Shown piece after piece: positions 27,477 through 34,759 of a stretch of 64,000 bases of DNA. Source of the stretch: Chryseobacterium formosense. Its GTDB lineage: Bacteria; Bacteroidota; Bacteroidia; Flavobacteriales; Weeksellaceae. Under the pieces are notes generated by a model that worked only from the letters and a program-made list of their open reading frames with translations, searched no databases and was not told the DNA's origin. Position 1 is the first letter of the stretch. Each line of letters opens with the position of its first letter. The stretch is from positions 558,001 to 622,000 of the forward strand of contig NZ_FPAP01000001.1 of NCBI RefSeq assembly GCF_900116415.1, in the 5' to 3' direction. The translations under genes and the position numbers were made by a program.

Positions 27477-28349
27477 TTAATTATAGAAGAAAAACCTATT
27501 CTCTTTAATATATTTTGTACTCATCGAAATACTCTCAAAAATATCTTTATCACTCGAATCCTGCTCCACAAACCAATGTTCTAATCCTGCTTTTTCTTTG
27601 GCTTCAAAAATTCTTTTAAAATCAATTGTTCCGTTTCCGATTTCTGTGAAATCTTTTGTGTCGGATTTCATATCTTTTACATGCCACAAAGGAAATCGTT
27701 TCGGATATTTTTCGAAATAATCCAAAGGATCTAAACCTGCTTTTGAAATCCAGTATAAATCGAGTTCTATTTTTACTAAATCTGAAGACGTATTTTTAAG
27801 AATAAAATCATAGAAATTATTTTCGTTATCCATTTTCAGGAATTCAAAATCATGGTTGTGATAGGCTAACTGAATTCCGTTTTGTTTTGAAAGTTTTCCT
27901 GCATTTTCTAAAACTTCCGGAAGTTTTTGGTAGTTCCCAATGGTTCTTTCGGCTTCGGGAAGATAGGAGCAAACAGCATACTTGGAACCGATAAAATTCA
28001 AGTCTTCCAAGGTTTTATCCCAGTTTTGAAGGAGTGTTCCGTTTTCTTTATCGGTGATTCCTGTTCTGTGATGAGAGCTGATTATCTCTAAACCTGTATT
28101 TTTAAGAATAGATTTAAATTCAGTTCTGTTTTTTCCGAAGAACGTTCCATTGTAACCATAAATTTCAAGGTTTTTAAAGCCTAAAACAGCAAGTCTTTCT
28201 AATGTTTTTTCTAAATCTTTGGAAACAGCATTACGAACGGTATATAATTGTATCGCCAGATTTGTTGACGGATGATTTGCTACGGAAGCTCCACAAGAAA
28301 TTCCAAGAAATCCTAATGACGAAAGTGATAAAAATTCTTTACGCTTCAT
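27477..28349 (-). CDS. Exported sugar phosphate isomerase/epimerase-like protein (lipoprotein)
   Basis: The 290-residue product is a xylose-isomerase-like TIM barrel. Conserved pieces are QLYTVRN near the start, LAYHNHDFEF, KIELDLYWISKAGLDPLDY, LWHVKDM, GNGTIDFKRIF and HWFVEQD, which include the usual Glu/Asp/His metal ligands. The N-terminus (KRKEFLSLSSLGFLGISCG) looks like a lipoprotein or Tat-type signal with Cys19 as lipid site. Substrate is unknown; such proteins in Bacteroidota often accompany sugar oxidoreductases, but none is adjacent. A thioesterase gene lies four bases upstream on the same strand. Confidence 0.82.
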   Translation of the reverse strand: MKRKEFLSLSSLGFLGISCGASVANHPSTNLAIQLYTVRNAVSKDLEKTLERLAVLGFKNLEIYGYNGTFFGKNRTEFKSILKNTGLEIISSHHRTGITDKENGTLLQNWDKTLEDLNFIGSKYAVCSYLPEAERTIGNYQKLPEVLENAGKLSKQNGIQLAYHNHDFEFLKMDNENNFYDFILKNTSSDLVKIELDLYWISKAGLDPLDYFEKYPKRFPLWHVKDMKSDTKDFTEIGNGTIDFKRIFEAKEKAGLEHWFVEQDSSDKDIFESISMSTKYIKENRFFFYN

Positions 28350-28353
28350 AAGA

Positions 28354-28821
28354 TTAAAGAAAGGGTTTCATTTCGTCTTCGATCTGCGTTCTCAGTTCCA
28401 TCAGACGTTTTGCGTATTGTTCCTGTTGCTTTTCCTCTTCCGTTTCGGGAATCCATTTGGGAACGGGAAGTTTTTTACCGTTTTCGTCAACAGCTACAAA
28501 TACAATGATACAATGTGTTTTCTTATCAAATTGAGGCTGTTTCAGGTTCCTAGAAAAAACATTGATGGAAATATGCATACTCGAAGAACCGGTATAAATT
28601 ACCTGCGCTTCAACCTTTACAATTTCACCTATTTTTATAGGCTCATAAAAACGAATTCCGCCTACATAAACGGTTACCGAATAATTTCCACTCCAGGTTG
28701 TTGCACAGGCGTAACCTGCCTGATCGATCCATTTCATCACACTTCCACCATGTACATTTCCGCCATAATTAACGTCTGACGGTTCAGAAATAAACTGAAA
28801 AGTAATAGGCTTATTGTCCAT
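28354..28821 (-). CDS. Acyl-CoA thioesterase (hotdog fold, YciA/BFIT type)
   Basis: The 155-residue cytoplasmic enzyme hydrolyses acyl-CoA esters. The hotdog signature VNYGGNVHGGSVMKWIDQAGYACATTWSG contains the catalytic Asn/His-Gly-Gly and Asp positions, followed by VGGIRFYEPIKIGEIVKVEAQVIYTGSSSMHI. The C-terminus is a helix with Glu/Gln repeats (PETEEEKQQEQYAKRLMEL). It is first in a two-gene unit with the sugar isomerase-like gene and divergent from the ArsC-like gene. Confidence 0.9.
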   Translation of the reverse strand: MDNKPITFQFISEPSDVNYGGNVHGGSVMKWIDQAGYACATTWSGNYSVTVYVGGIRFYEPIKIGEIVKVEAQVIYTGSSSMHISINVFSRNLKQPQFDKKTHCIIVFVAVDENGKKLPVPKWIPETEEEKQQEQYAKRLMELRTQIEDEMKPFL

Positions 28822-28854
28822 TTTTTTAATTTTTACTAAAGGTATTTAATAATT

Positions 28855-28884
28855 TTTGAAATTTTAAATTTTGCCTTATTTTTG
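28855..28884 (+). promoter_or_regulatory. Promoter TTTG-N18-TATTTTTG of the ArsC-like gene
   Basis: TTTG at 28855-28858 and a perfect TAnnTTTG box at 28877-28884 are 18 bases apart. The ATG follows 15 bases after the box. Confidence 0.72.
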
Positions 28885-28899
28885 GGATAAATTTAATTT

Positions 28900-29253
28900 A
28901 TGAAGAAAGTTTTTCATCTTAATACCTGCGATACGTGCAGAAAAATTTTAGCACAGTTTGATTTATCAGACTGGGAGTTGAGAGAAATCAAAAAAGAGCC
29001 GATTACAAAAGAAGAGCTGGAAGAAATGCATAAGCAAACGAAGTCATACGAAGATTTGTTTAGCAAAAAATCGACTCAGATTAAATTGAGAGGATTGGAT
29101 GTGAAATCATTGAAAGAAAAGGATTTTAAAGAGCTTATTCTAGATCATTATACGTTTTTAAAGCGCCCGGTTTTTATCACGGATAAAGAAATTTTTGTTG
29201 GAAATGATAAAAATAATGTGGAAGCTTTGAAATCATTTTTTGGAGTGGCATAG
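28900..29253 (+). CDS. ArsC/Spx-family thioredoxin-fold protein
   Basis: The 117-residue product has the ArsC/Spx/YffB fold with LNTCDTCRKILAQF at the N-terminus (Cys10 and Cys13, then Arg14) and KRPVFITDKEIFVG near the C-terminus. Family members are glutaredoxin-dependent arsenate reductases or redox-sensing regulators. The CxxC form resembles Spx-like proteins, whereas classical plasmid ArsC uses one N-terminal Cys. There is no ars operon around it, so arsenate reduction is only one possibility. Its stop codon runs into a degenerate CGCAGATT-type repeat and a palindromic terminator. Confidence 0.82.
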   Translation: MKKVFHLNTCDTCRKILAQFDLSDWELREIKKEPITKEELEEMHKQTKSYEDLFSKKSTQIKLRGLDVKSLKEKDFKELILDHYTFLKRPVFITDKEIFVGNDKNNVEALKSFFGVA

Positions 29254-29278
29254 TTTCTCACAGATTTCACAGATTCTC
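29253..29278 (+). repeat. Degenerate copy of the CGCAGATT repeat
   Basis: TCTCACAGATTTCACAGATT directly follows the ArsC-like gene. It contains two of the three 9-bp units seen at 43312-43340, with CAC in place of CGC. Confidence 0.5.
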
Positions 29279-29289
29279 GAATAGCATTC

Positions 29290-29322
29290 AAACCTCATAG
29301 GTTTTCAAAACCTATGAGGTTT
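29290..29322. repeat. CCTCATAGG nested palindrome, copy 2 (acts as terminator)
   Basis: Two 16-bp arms (29290-29305 and 29307-29322) pair perfectly across a single C. Each arm is itself a small palindrome (AAACCT-CAT-AGGTTT). TTTTTTG follows, so it should terminate the ArsC-like transcript. A related copy is at 13598-13628. Confidence 0.8.
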
Positions 29323-29396
29323 TTTTGCAATTAATAGCAAAAGAAATTCAGTGAAGTTCCTAATCAATTGTAAAAACAAGGTGTTAAAGACAAAAA

Positions 29397-29470
29397 CCTA
29401 GCCCCGATTGCAGTGAAAATCCTTTTTTGAAAAAAAAGATTGCAGCGGAAAGCGGGAAAAAGCTCCTAAA
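29397..29470 (+). repeat. CCTAGCCC...AGCTCCTAAA element, copy 1
   Basis: The element starts CCTAGCCCCGAT, has an internal CTTTTTT/AAAAAAG stem (29422-29428, 29432-29438) closed further out by CCCG/CGGG, and ends GCGGGAAAAAGCTCCTAAA. The same ends occur in inverse orientation at 51782-51861. The word GATTGCAG is repeated on both sides of the stem. Confidence 0.7.
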
Positions 29471-29474
29471 AAAG

Positions 29475-29503
29475 AACCGCTTCATCAGAATGATAAAGCG
29501 GTT
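29475..29503 (-). terminator. Terminator of gcvT (minus strand)
   Basis: On the minus strand AACCGCTTTATCA pairs with TGATGAAGCGGTT (one mismatch) and TTCTTTTTT follows. Confidence 0.75.
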
Positions 29504-29525
29504 TATATTTCATTAAAATATTTCC

Positions 29526-30602
29526 TTAAACAAACGGCATTTTCACCACTTTTGCAGGGATATTTTTGTTTCTTACCTGAATAAAGATTTCAGAACCAAG
29601 CTTGAAATGAGGCTTATCAACATAAGCGATTCCCAAACCGATTTTTTTCATTGGAGACTGAGTTCCCGAAGTTACCTTTCCGATCACGTTTCCTTCTGCG
29701 TCTACAACAGGGTAGTCGTGTCTTGGAACGCCTTTGTCGGTCAATTCAAAACCAACTAATTTTCTCGTAACACCTTCTTCTTTTTGTTTTGCAAAAATAT
29801 CTTTAGACACAAAATCTTTGTCAAACTTCGTAATCCAGCCTAATCCGGCTTCGATTGGCGAAGTGGTATCGTCAATATCCATTCCGTAAAGACAAAACCC
29901 TTTTTCCAGTCTCAAAGTGTCTCTTGCAGCCAATCCGCAAGGAATAATTCCTTCTTCTGCACCTGCCTCGATGATGGCATCCCAAAGTTTTTCTGCAGCA
30001 TCGTTCATAAAATAAATCTCAAAACCACCGCTTCCTGTATAACCTGTATTTGAAATGATAACATCGCTTACGCCAGCAACAGAACCTACCGTAAAATGAT
30101 AATATGGAATTTCAGAAAGATTAGTTTCTGTTAATTTCTGAAGAATTTCAGTTGCTTTCGGTCCCTGAACTGCCAATAAAGACATTTCGTCTGAAGCATT
30201 GGTCATTTTTGCCCCGAAAGTGTTGTATTTTGAAATGTGATTCCAGTCTTTATCGATATTTGAAGCATTTACCACCACAAAGTATTTTTCGTCATTCATT
30301 TTGTAAACGATCAAATCATCCACAATTCCTCCGTTTTCGTTCGGAAGACAAGAATATTGTGCTTTTCCGTTTTCTAAAACATCTACATTGTTCGTCGTCA
30401 CAAACTGCAAAAGATCTTTTGCACCTGCTCCTTCAATGAAAAACTGTCCCATGTGAGAAACGTCAAACAAACCTGCTTTTTCTCTTACTGCAAAGTGTTC
30501 TTCCGTAACTCCGGAATATTGTACAGGCATTTCAAATCCTGCAAAAGGTACTATTTTCGCTCCCAAAGAAACGTGTTTGTCGTACAATGCTGTTTTTTTC
30601 AT
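29526..30602 (-). CDS. gcvT: Aminomethyltransferase (glycine cleavage T-protein)
   Basis: GcvT transfers the methylene carbon from aminomethyl-lipoyl H-protein to tetrahydrofolate and releases ammonia. The 358-residue protein shows [41 protein letters not shown] (with the conserved Asp), [36 protein letters not shown] and the C-terminal barrel [21 protein letters not shown]. GcvH and GcvP are not nearby, which is common in this phylum. The gene is monocistronic with its own terminator. Confidence 0.96.
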   Translation of the reverse strand: MKKTALYDKHVSLGAKIVPFAGFEMPVQYSGVTEEHFAVREKAGLFDVSHMGQFFIEGAGAKDLLQFVTTNNVDVLENGKAQYSCLPNENGGIVDDLIVYKMNDEKYFVVVNASNIDKDWNHISKYNTFGAKMTNASDEMSLLAVQGPKATEILQKLTETNLSEIPYYHFTVGSVAGVSDVIISNTGYTGSGGFEIYFMNDAAEKLWDAIIEAGAEEGIIPCGLAARDTLRLEKGFCLYGMDIDDTTSPIEAGLGWITKFDKDFVSKDIFAKQKEEGVTRKLVGFELTDKGVPRHDYPVVDAEGNVIGKVTSGTQSPMKKIGLGIAYVDKPHFKLGSEIFIQVRNKNIPAKVVKMPFV

Positions 30603-30640
30603 GTTTAAATTTAGTTTAATTTCTTTATCTAATGCAATTA

Positions 30641-30720
30641 TTTTAACGCAAAGTCCGCAAAGTTTTTTTGGACTGCTAGCTGTTTTTAAGTTCGCAAAGG
30701 CGTTCTACTCAGCAAAGGGC
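30641..30720 (+). repeat. Composite CGCAAAG repeat, copy 1
   Basis: A first module (TTTTAACGCAAAG then CCGCAAAG and a T tract, 30641-30669) is followed 21 bases later by a second (TTCGCAAAGGCGTT then ACTCAGCAAAGG, 30691-30719). The same two modules in the same order occur at 56434-56540. Confidence 0.7.
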
Positions 30721-30739
30721 ATGAGGTTTTGAACCTAAT

Positions 30740-31225
30740 TTATTTCTTAATTTTAAAACTGTCGAAAGTTTCGTTGAAAACTTTCATGTAATTGCCGTTC
30801 CAGTGTTTTTCCTGGCAATTGATGCTTATGATGAACATGTCTTTATTTTTCTGATACAACTTAGTGATCCAGAAGAGCTTTTCTTTCTCATCAAAATATT
30901 CGTACAGATATTCGGAATACCCTTTTTTGCTGCCTGTATTTTTTACTTTTTTTTCTTCATCTGAAGAATTGTATAAGGCTAAAATAAATTTCTTCACTTC
31001 AGATTTTGGCAATTCGAGATCGTGATATTCCGAAATGGTAATCGCGCCAATCTGGTTGGTCGGGAAAATATTCACGATGCCGTCATCATTCGTTGCTTTC
31101 CAGGTATCGGGCATTACAATTGAGTAATTTTCACTGTCATAAAGCTCAGTTCCCAACTGTTGCGAAAAAAGAAAGCTTGTCGCAAAAATAAAAGCGGCGA
31201 ATAAAATTTTTTTCATCTGTGTCAT
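30740..31225 (-). CDS. Exported protein of unknown function (about 160 aa)
   Basis: The product has a signal peptide (KKILFAAFIFATSFLFSQ) and a soluble domain of about 135 residues (YSIVMPDTWKATNDDGIVNIFPTNQIGAITISEY) that in outline resembles PsbP/DUF1795-type beta-sandwich proteins. The ATG at 31225 overlaps the idi stop codon (TGATG), which suggests translational coupling. An ATG at 31216 (MKKILFAAF) is an alternative start giving a more standard signal peptide. Function is unknown. Confidence 0.7.
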   Translation of the reverse strand: MTQMKKILFAAFIFATSFLFSQQLGTELYDSENYSIVMPDTWKATNDDGIVNIFPTNQIGAITISEYHDLELPKSEVKKFILALYNSSDEEKKVKNTGSKKGYSEYLYEYFDEKEKLFWITKLYQKNKDMFIISINCQEKHWNGNYMKVFNETFDSFKIKK

Positions 31226-31734
31226 CAAAGATTGTGTTTATATTCTTCTAAAATAATTTTGAACCATTCGGTAAACTCTTCAGGATTTTTTGCCATTTCT
31301 GTTTCCAGATCTTCCAAAGAAATAAAGCGTATTTCTTCTACTTCATCCACGTTGAGATTAAAATCCGAATTATAAATTCCTGTAAATACATGGTCGAGCT
31401 CATGCTCCCAAAGACCGCCACCAACATCTGCTTTGTAGATAAAATAAAATTTTTCTGAAAGCTCGGCTTTAATTCCTAATTCTTCGTTCAGCCTTCTTTC
31501 TGCTCCTTCGAGATAGGTTTCTCCGTTTCTTGGGTGTGAACATACGGCATTGGTCCATTTTCCGGGAGAATGATATTTTTTTTCGGCACGTTTTTGCAAA
31601 AGCATTTCTCCTTTTTCATTAAATATAAAAACCGAGAAAGCACGGTGCAGCAAACCATTGATGTGAGCCTGCTGTTTTTCCATCAGACCTAAAACCTGAT
31701 CTTCGGGATTTACTAAAACTACCAATTCTTCCAT
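31225..31734 (-). CDS. idi: Isopentenyl-diphosphate delta-isomerase, type 1
   Basis: Idi interconverts isopentenyl and dimethylallyl diphosphate in isoprenoid synthesis. The 169-residue Nudix-fold protein has the catalytic Cys in TNAVCSHPRNGE, the metal/Nudix helix YLEGAERRLNEELGI, the HRAFSVFIFNEKGE strand and the acidic HELDHVFTG. A perfect promoter box TAAATTTG (31740-31747) ends five bases before the ATG, so the message may be leaderless. The following gene overlaps its stop. Confidence 0.95.
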   Translation of the reverse strand: MEELVVLVNPEDQVLGLMEKQQAHINGLLHRAFSVFIFNEKGEMLLQKRAEKKYHSPGKWTNAVCSHPRNGETYLEGAERRLNEELGIKAELSEKFYFIYKADVGGGLWEHELDHVFTGIYNSDFNLNVDEVEEIRFISLEDLETEMAKNPEEFTEWFKIILEEYKHNL

Positions 31735-31739
31735 TCCGA

Positions 31740-31747
31740 CAAATTTA
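31740..31747 (-). promoter_or_regulatory. Promoter -7 box TAAATTTG of idi
   Basis: Perfect TAnnTTTG on the minus strand, only five bases from the idi ATG. Confidence 0.6.
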
Positions 31748-31803
31748 AGTTTAATAAATGTATTTCGGAAATTTTTGGTAAAACATCATGATTAAAAGTA
31801 AAA

Positions 31804-32412
31804 CTAAGTCTGTTGTATGCTTAAAGCCTTACCTACTATGATAAAAACCACTGATAAAACAATAAAAAAGATCAGAATATAAAGCGAATTAATAAAAACC
31901 TGTGAATAGCCAAACTTGACAACATCCACAAAAGGATAAGGATAGAAACCGGCAAAGCTCCCACGGGTAAGAATAAAAACCAGATAAAGTAATGGATAAA
32001 TTGTCCATTTAGGAATCAGTTTGTAGGATAAATCCTTCTTGTTTGCAATAAAAATCCAGTATAATAAAGCAAGAAACGGGATGATCGAATGCAAAAGTTC
32101 ATCAACTATTTTCTGCATTCCTACAGGATTCCATGCAGATCGTAAAATCAATTGATAAATAAGGCCAACAACCAAAATATAAACCGTTATTGCAGTGATA
32201 ATCCCTGAATTCTCTATTTTTTCAGAATTTCTGAATAATTGCAACGTAAAATGATACGCAACTATAATATTGGTAAGAATGGTAAAATAACTGAAAAATC
32301 TGATGGTCATTTCTGGTAAAGCCAGTTCAGAATTATTACACATGAGAATATATTGCATAATAATCGCAAACCATCCCAGAATAACAAAAATTAAAGAAAA
32401 AAATCTTTTCAT
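31804..32412 (-). CDS. Pr6Pr family integral membrane protein
   Basis: The 202-residue protein has six predicted membrane helices. The pattern FFSYFTILTNIIVAYHF, a His/Pro-rich turn (ELLHSIIPFLALLYWIF), and LTRGSFAGFYPYPFVDVVKFGY matches the Pr6Pr (FAR-17a/AIG1-like) group of six-helix membrane proteins. Eukaryotic relatives in the wider clan are hydrolases of fatty acid esters with a Thr/His pair; whether bacterial members have that activity is unknown. It stands alone and is divergent from the HAD gene. Confidence 0.8.
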   Translation of the reverse strand: MKRFFSLIFVILGWFAIIMQYILMCNNSELALPEMTIRFFSYFTILTNIIVAYHFTLQLFRNSEKIENSGIITAITVYILVVGLIYQLILRSAWNPVGMQKIVDELLHSIIPFLALLYWIFIANKKDLSYKLIPKWTIYPLLYLVFILTRGSFAGFYPYPFVDVVKFGYSQVFINSLYILIFFIVLSVVFIIVGKALSIQQT

Positions 32413-32720
32413 AATCTTTCTTTTAAGTCATATTTAAATATAACTAAAAATTGATTATTTGCTTTAAAAAAATAATCAAACTGATAATTTGAATTGTTGA
32501 GCTAACTTTATGTTAATTTATTTTTAATTATTGAGGAATTGATAATGAAATTTGATTGTTTTAAAAAGAAAAATTTTAATCAAATAGATAGGATTTCCAA
32601 ATTAAATGTTAAAAATTTTCTCTTATTCGTAATGTTTTAGATTGTTTTTTTAGATAAGTTAAAATTAATGCTCCTATATGAATCATATTGTGTAACTTTG
32701 CGCTTTAAAATTTTTGAACG
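32413..32720. promoter_or_regulatory. 308-bp divergent intergenic region
   Basis: This AT-rich stretch separates the Pr6Pr gene (minus) from the HAD gene (plus). It holds a perfect promoter box TAACTTTG at 32693-32700 for the plus-strand gene and an 8-bp inverted repeat (ATTTGATT at 32550-32557, AATCAAAT at 32578-32585) that could be an operator. No reading frame or RNA-like structure was seen. Confidence 0.5.
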
Positions 32721-33125
32721 ATGGAACTAGATTATATTGAGCATATCAGTCCGATTCTAAAAGACGGAATTAAAAATTATCTGATCGATATCGACGGAAC
32801 AATTACAGAAGACGTTCCAAACGAAGAGCCGGAAAGAATGGTAACCTGTGAACCATTTCCGGATGCACTGGAAACGATCAACAAATGGTATGATGAAGGT
32901 CACCAGATTTGTTTCTTTACTTCCAGAACAGAAAATTTAAAGCAAATTACAATCGACTGGCTAGACAAACACGGATTCAAATATCACAGTGTATTATGTG
33001 GAAAACCAAGAGGCGGAAACTATCACTGGATCGACAATCATCTGGTAAGAGCAACGCGATACAAAGGTAAATTTACCGACCTTATCGAAAAACAGGTAAC
33101 CATCGAAGTTTTTAAAGAAGATTAA
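32721..33125 (+). CDS. HAD-superfamily hydrolase-like protein (134 aa)
   Basis: The motif-I sequence YLIDIDGTITEDVP places Asp23 and Asp25 as nucleophile and acid. Motif II is FFTSRTE, the Lys of motif III is in LCGKPRGG, and WIDNH supplies a motif-IV acid, so a compact but complete HAD phosphatase core is present. At 134 residues there is little room for a cap, so a macromolecular or large substrate is possible. I see no phosphoheptose-isomerase (SIS) features, although I recall that name being attached to similar proteins. It is followed, 100 bases on, by a 3-phosphoglycerate dehydrogenase-like gene; a serine pathway link (SerB-like) is conceivable but unproven. Confidence 0.75.
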   Translation: MELDYIEHISPILKDGIKNYLIDIDGTITEDVPNEEPERMVTCEPFPDALETINKWYDEGHQICFFTSRTENLKQITIDWLDKHGFKYHSVLCGKPRGGNYHWIDNHLVRATRYKGKFTDLIEKQVTIEVFKED

Positions 33126-33224
33126 ATCATAGAAAAGGTTTAAAAATTAAATAGAGAAAAGCATAAGCGCAAAATCTTTTAGTTTTTAAATCTTTTTGCA
33201 TTTTAAATATAGTATTAAGCAATT

Positions 33225-34184
33225 ATGAAAGTTTTAGCAAACGACGGTTTAGACCAGTCAGGAATCGATGCATTAACGGAGAAAGGATTTGAAGTGATTA
33301 CCACCAAAGTTCCGCAGGAATTTTTATTAGATTACATCAACGAAAACAAGATCAAAACGCTTTTGGTAAGAAGTGCTACACAGGTAAGAAAAGATATTAT
33401 AGATAATTGTCCGTCACTGGAAATCATCGGAAGAGGTGGAGTAGGAATGGATAATATCGATGTAGATTATGCCAGGGAAAAAGGGATTCATGTAATCAAT
33501 ACACCGGCTGCTTCATCTGAATCTGTAGCTGAACTTGTATTTGCCCATTTGTTTTCAGGTGCAAGATTTTTGCAGGATTCCAACAGAAAAATGCCTTTGG
33601 TAGGCGATACCGAGTTTGCTTCACTTAAAAAAGCATATGCTGCAGGAATCGAGCTGAAAGGTAAAACCATTGGTATTATCGGGATGGGAAGAATCGGACA
33701 GGAAGTTGCGAAAATTGCTTTAGGATTAGGAATGCGAGTTATTGCTGCAGATAACATGATTGGAAAAGCAAGCATCAAAGTAACATTCTACAACAATCAG
33801 TTTATCAATGTTGATATTGAAACTGAACCTTTGCATGATGTTTTAAAGCACGCAGATTTCATCACCCTTCACGTTCCGGCTCAGAAAGACGGATACATGA
33901 TCGGAAAAGCGGAATTTGATATGATGAAAAACGGGGTAGCTGTTGTCAACTGCTCAAGAGGCGGTGTGATTGATGAAACGGCTTTACTTGAAGCTTTAAA
34001 TTCAGGAAAAGTAAGATTTGCAGGGCTTGATGTCTTCATTAATGAACCAACACCTTCAAAAGAAGTGATTACCCATTCAAAAATTTCGGTTACTCCGCAT
34101 ACAGGAGCTTCAACCTTGGAAGCACAGGATAGAATCGGGCTTTCTTTAGCAGATCAGATTTCAAGTATTTTGCAGATTCAGTAA
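33225..34184 (+). CDS. serA: D-3-phosphoglycerate dehydrogenase-like 2-hydroxyacid dehydrogenase
   Basis: The 319-residue enzyme should oxidise 3-phosphoglycerate in the first step of serine synthesis. It has the substrate-domain motif GRGGVGMDNIDVDYAREKGI, the NAD-binding motif GIIGMGRIGQEVAKIALGLGM, and the catalytic Arg (NCSRGGVIDE), Glu (NEPTP) and His (TPHTGAST). There is no C-terminal ACT domain, so serine feedback through that domain is absent. No serC gene is beside it. Other 2-hydroxyacid substrates cannot be excluded. Confidence 0.88.
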   Translation: MKVLANDGLDQSGIDALTEKGFEVITTKVPQEFLLDYINENKIKTLLVRSATQVRKDIIDNCPSLEIIGRGGVGMDNIDVDYAREKGIHVINTPAASSESVAELVFAHLFSGARFLQDSNRKMPLVGDTEFASLKKAYAAGIELKGKTIGIIGMGRIGQEVAKIALGLGMRVIAADNMIGKASIKVTFYNNQFINVDIETEPLHDVLKHADFITLHVPAQKDGYMIGKAEFDMMKNGVAVVNCSRGGVIDETALLEALNSGKVRFAGLDVFINEPTPSKEVITHSKISVTPHTGASTLEAQDRIGLSLADQISSILQIQ

Positions 34185-34206
34185 TTTGCCAGATATTAAA
34201 ATAAAA

Positions 34207-34232
34207 AAACGCCGCAAATTTCTGCGGCGTTT
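34207..34232. terminator. Bidirectional terminator between serA and mscL
   Basis: AAACGCCGCA pairs with TGCGGCGTTT around a 6-nt loop. The T tract is strongest in the minus-strand reading, so it mainly serves mscL. Confidence 0.82.
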
Positions 34233-34235
34233 CTG

Positions 34236-34625
34236 TTATATATTATTTTTTGTTTTCAATAAATCTCTGATCTCCATTAATAATTTTTGGTCTTCAGTTG
34301 GTCCTGCAGGCGCAGCCGGAGCTTCTTCTTTCTTCTTGCCAAGGCTGTTGATCCCTTTAATCATCATAAACAAAACGAACGCAACAATCAGAAAGCTGAT
34401 TACGGAAGATAAGAAATTCCCATACTTTACACCGTCCCACGAAAGTTCTGCAATGTTTTTTACATTGGCTTTTTCTAAAGCAGGATTCAAAATCAGTGGG
34501 GTGATGATGTCATCCACGAGAGATTTTACAATCGCACTAAATGCTGCACCAATAATCACACCGACAGCAAGGTCAACCACGTTACCTTTAAACGCAAATT
34601 CTTTAAATTCTTTAGCAAATCCCAT
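34236..34625 (-). CDS. mscL: Large-conductance mechanosensitive channel
   Basis: MscL opens on hypo-osmotic shock to release solutes. The 129-residue protein has the N-terminal amphipathic helix (GFAKEFKEFAFKGNVVDLAVGVIIGAAFSAIVKSLVDDIITPLI), two membrane helices, and a C-terminal bundle helix (EDQKLLMEIRDLLKTKN) after a Pro/Ala linker. All core channel residues look normal. A long open frame on the opposite strand here is only its shadow. Confidence 0.96.
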   Translation of the reverse strand: MGFAKEFKEFAFKGNVVDLAVGVIIGAAFSAIVKSLVDDIITPLILNPALEKANVKNIAELSWDGVKYGNFLSSVISFLIVAFVLFMMIKGINSLGKKKEEAPAAPAGPTEDQKLLMEIRDLLKTKNNI

Positions 34626-34759
34626 AATTTATATTTTTAATTGTTTTACACAAAAGTATTATTTAATAATAGTAATCTTAAAAGTTTTCATCATTTTTTT
34701 GATTTAAATTATAATTAGTTTTAAATAATTATGGTTAAATTTAATAAAAATCGCAATCA

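Noticed and set aside
32721..33125. Annotation as phosphoheptose isomerase
   Set aside because: The sequence shows HAD motifs I-IV (Asp23/Asp25, FFTSRTE, GKPRGG, WIDNH) and no SIS fold features.
34186..34707. Long open frame on the plus strand over mscL (173 codons)
   Set aside because: It is antisense to a clear mscL gene, begins in the serA/mscL terminator, and its product has no recognisable features.
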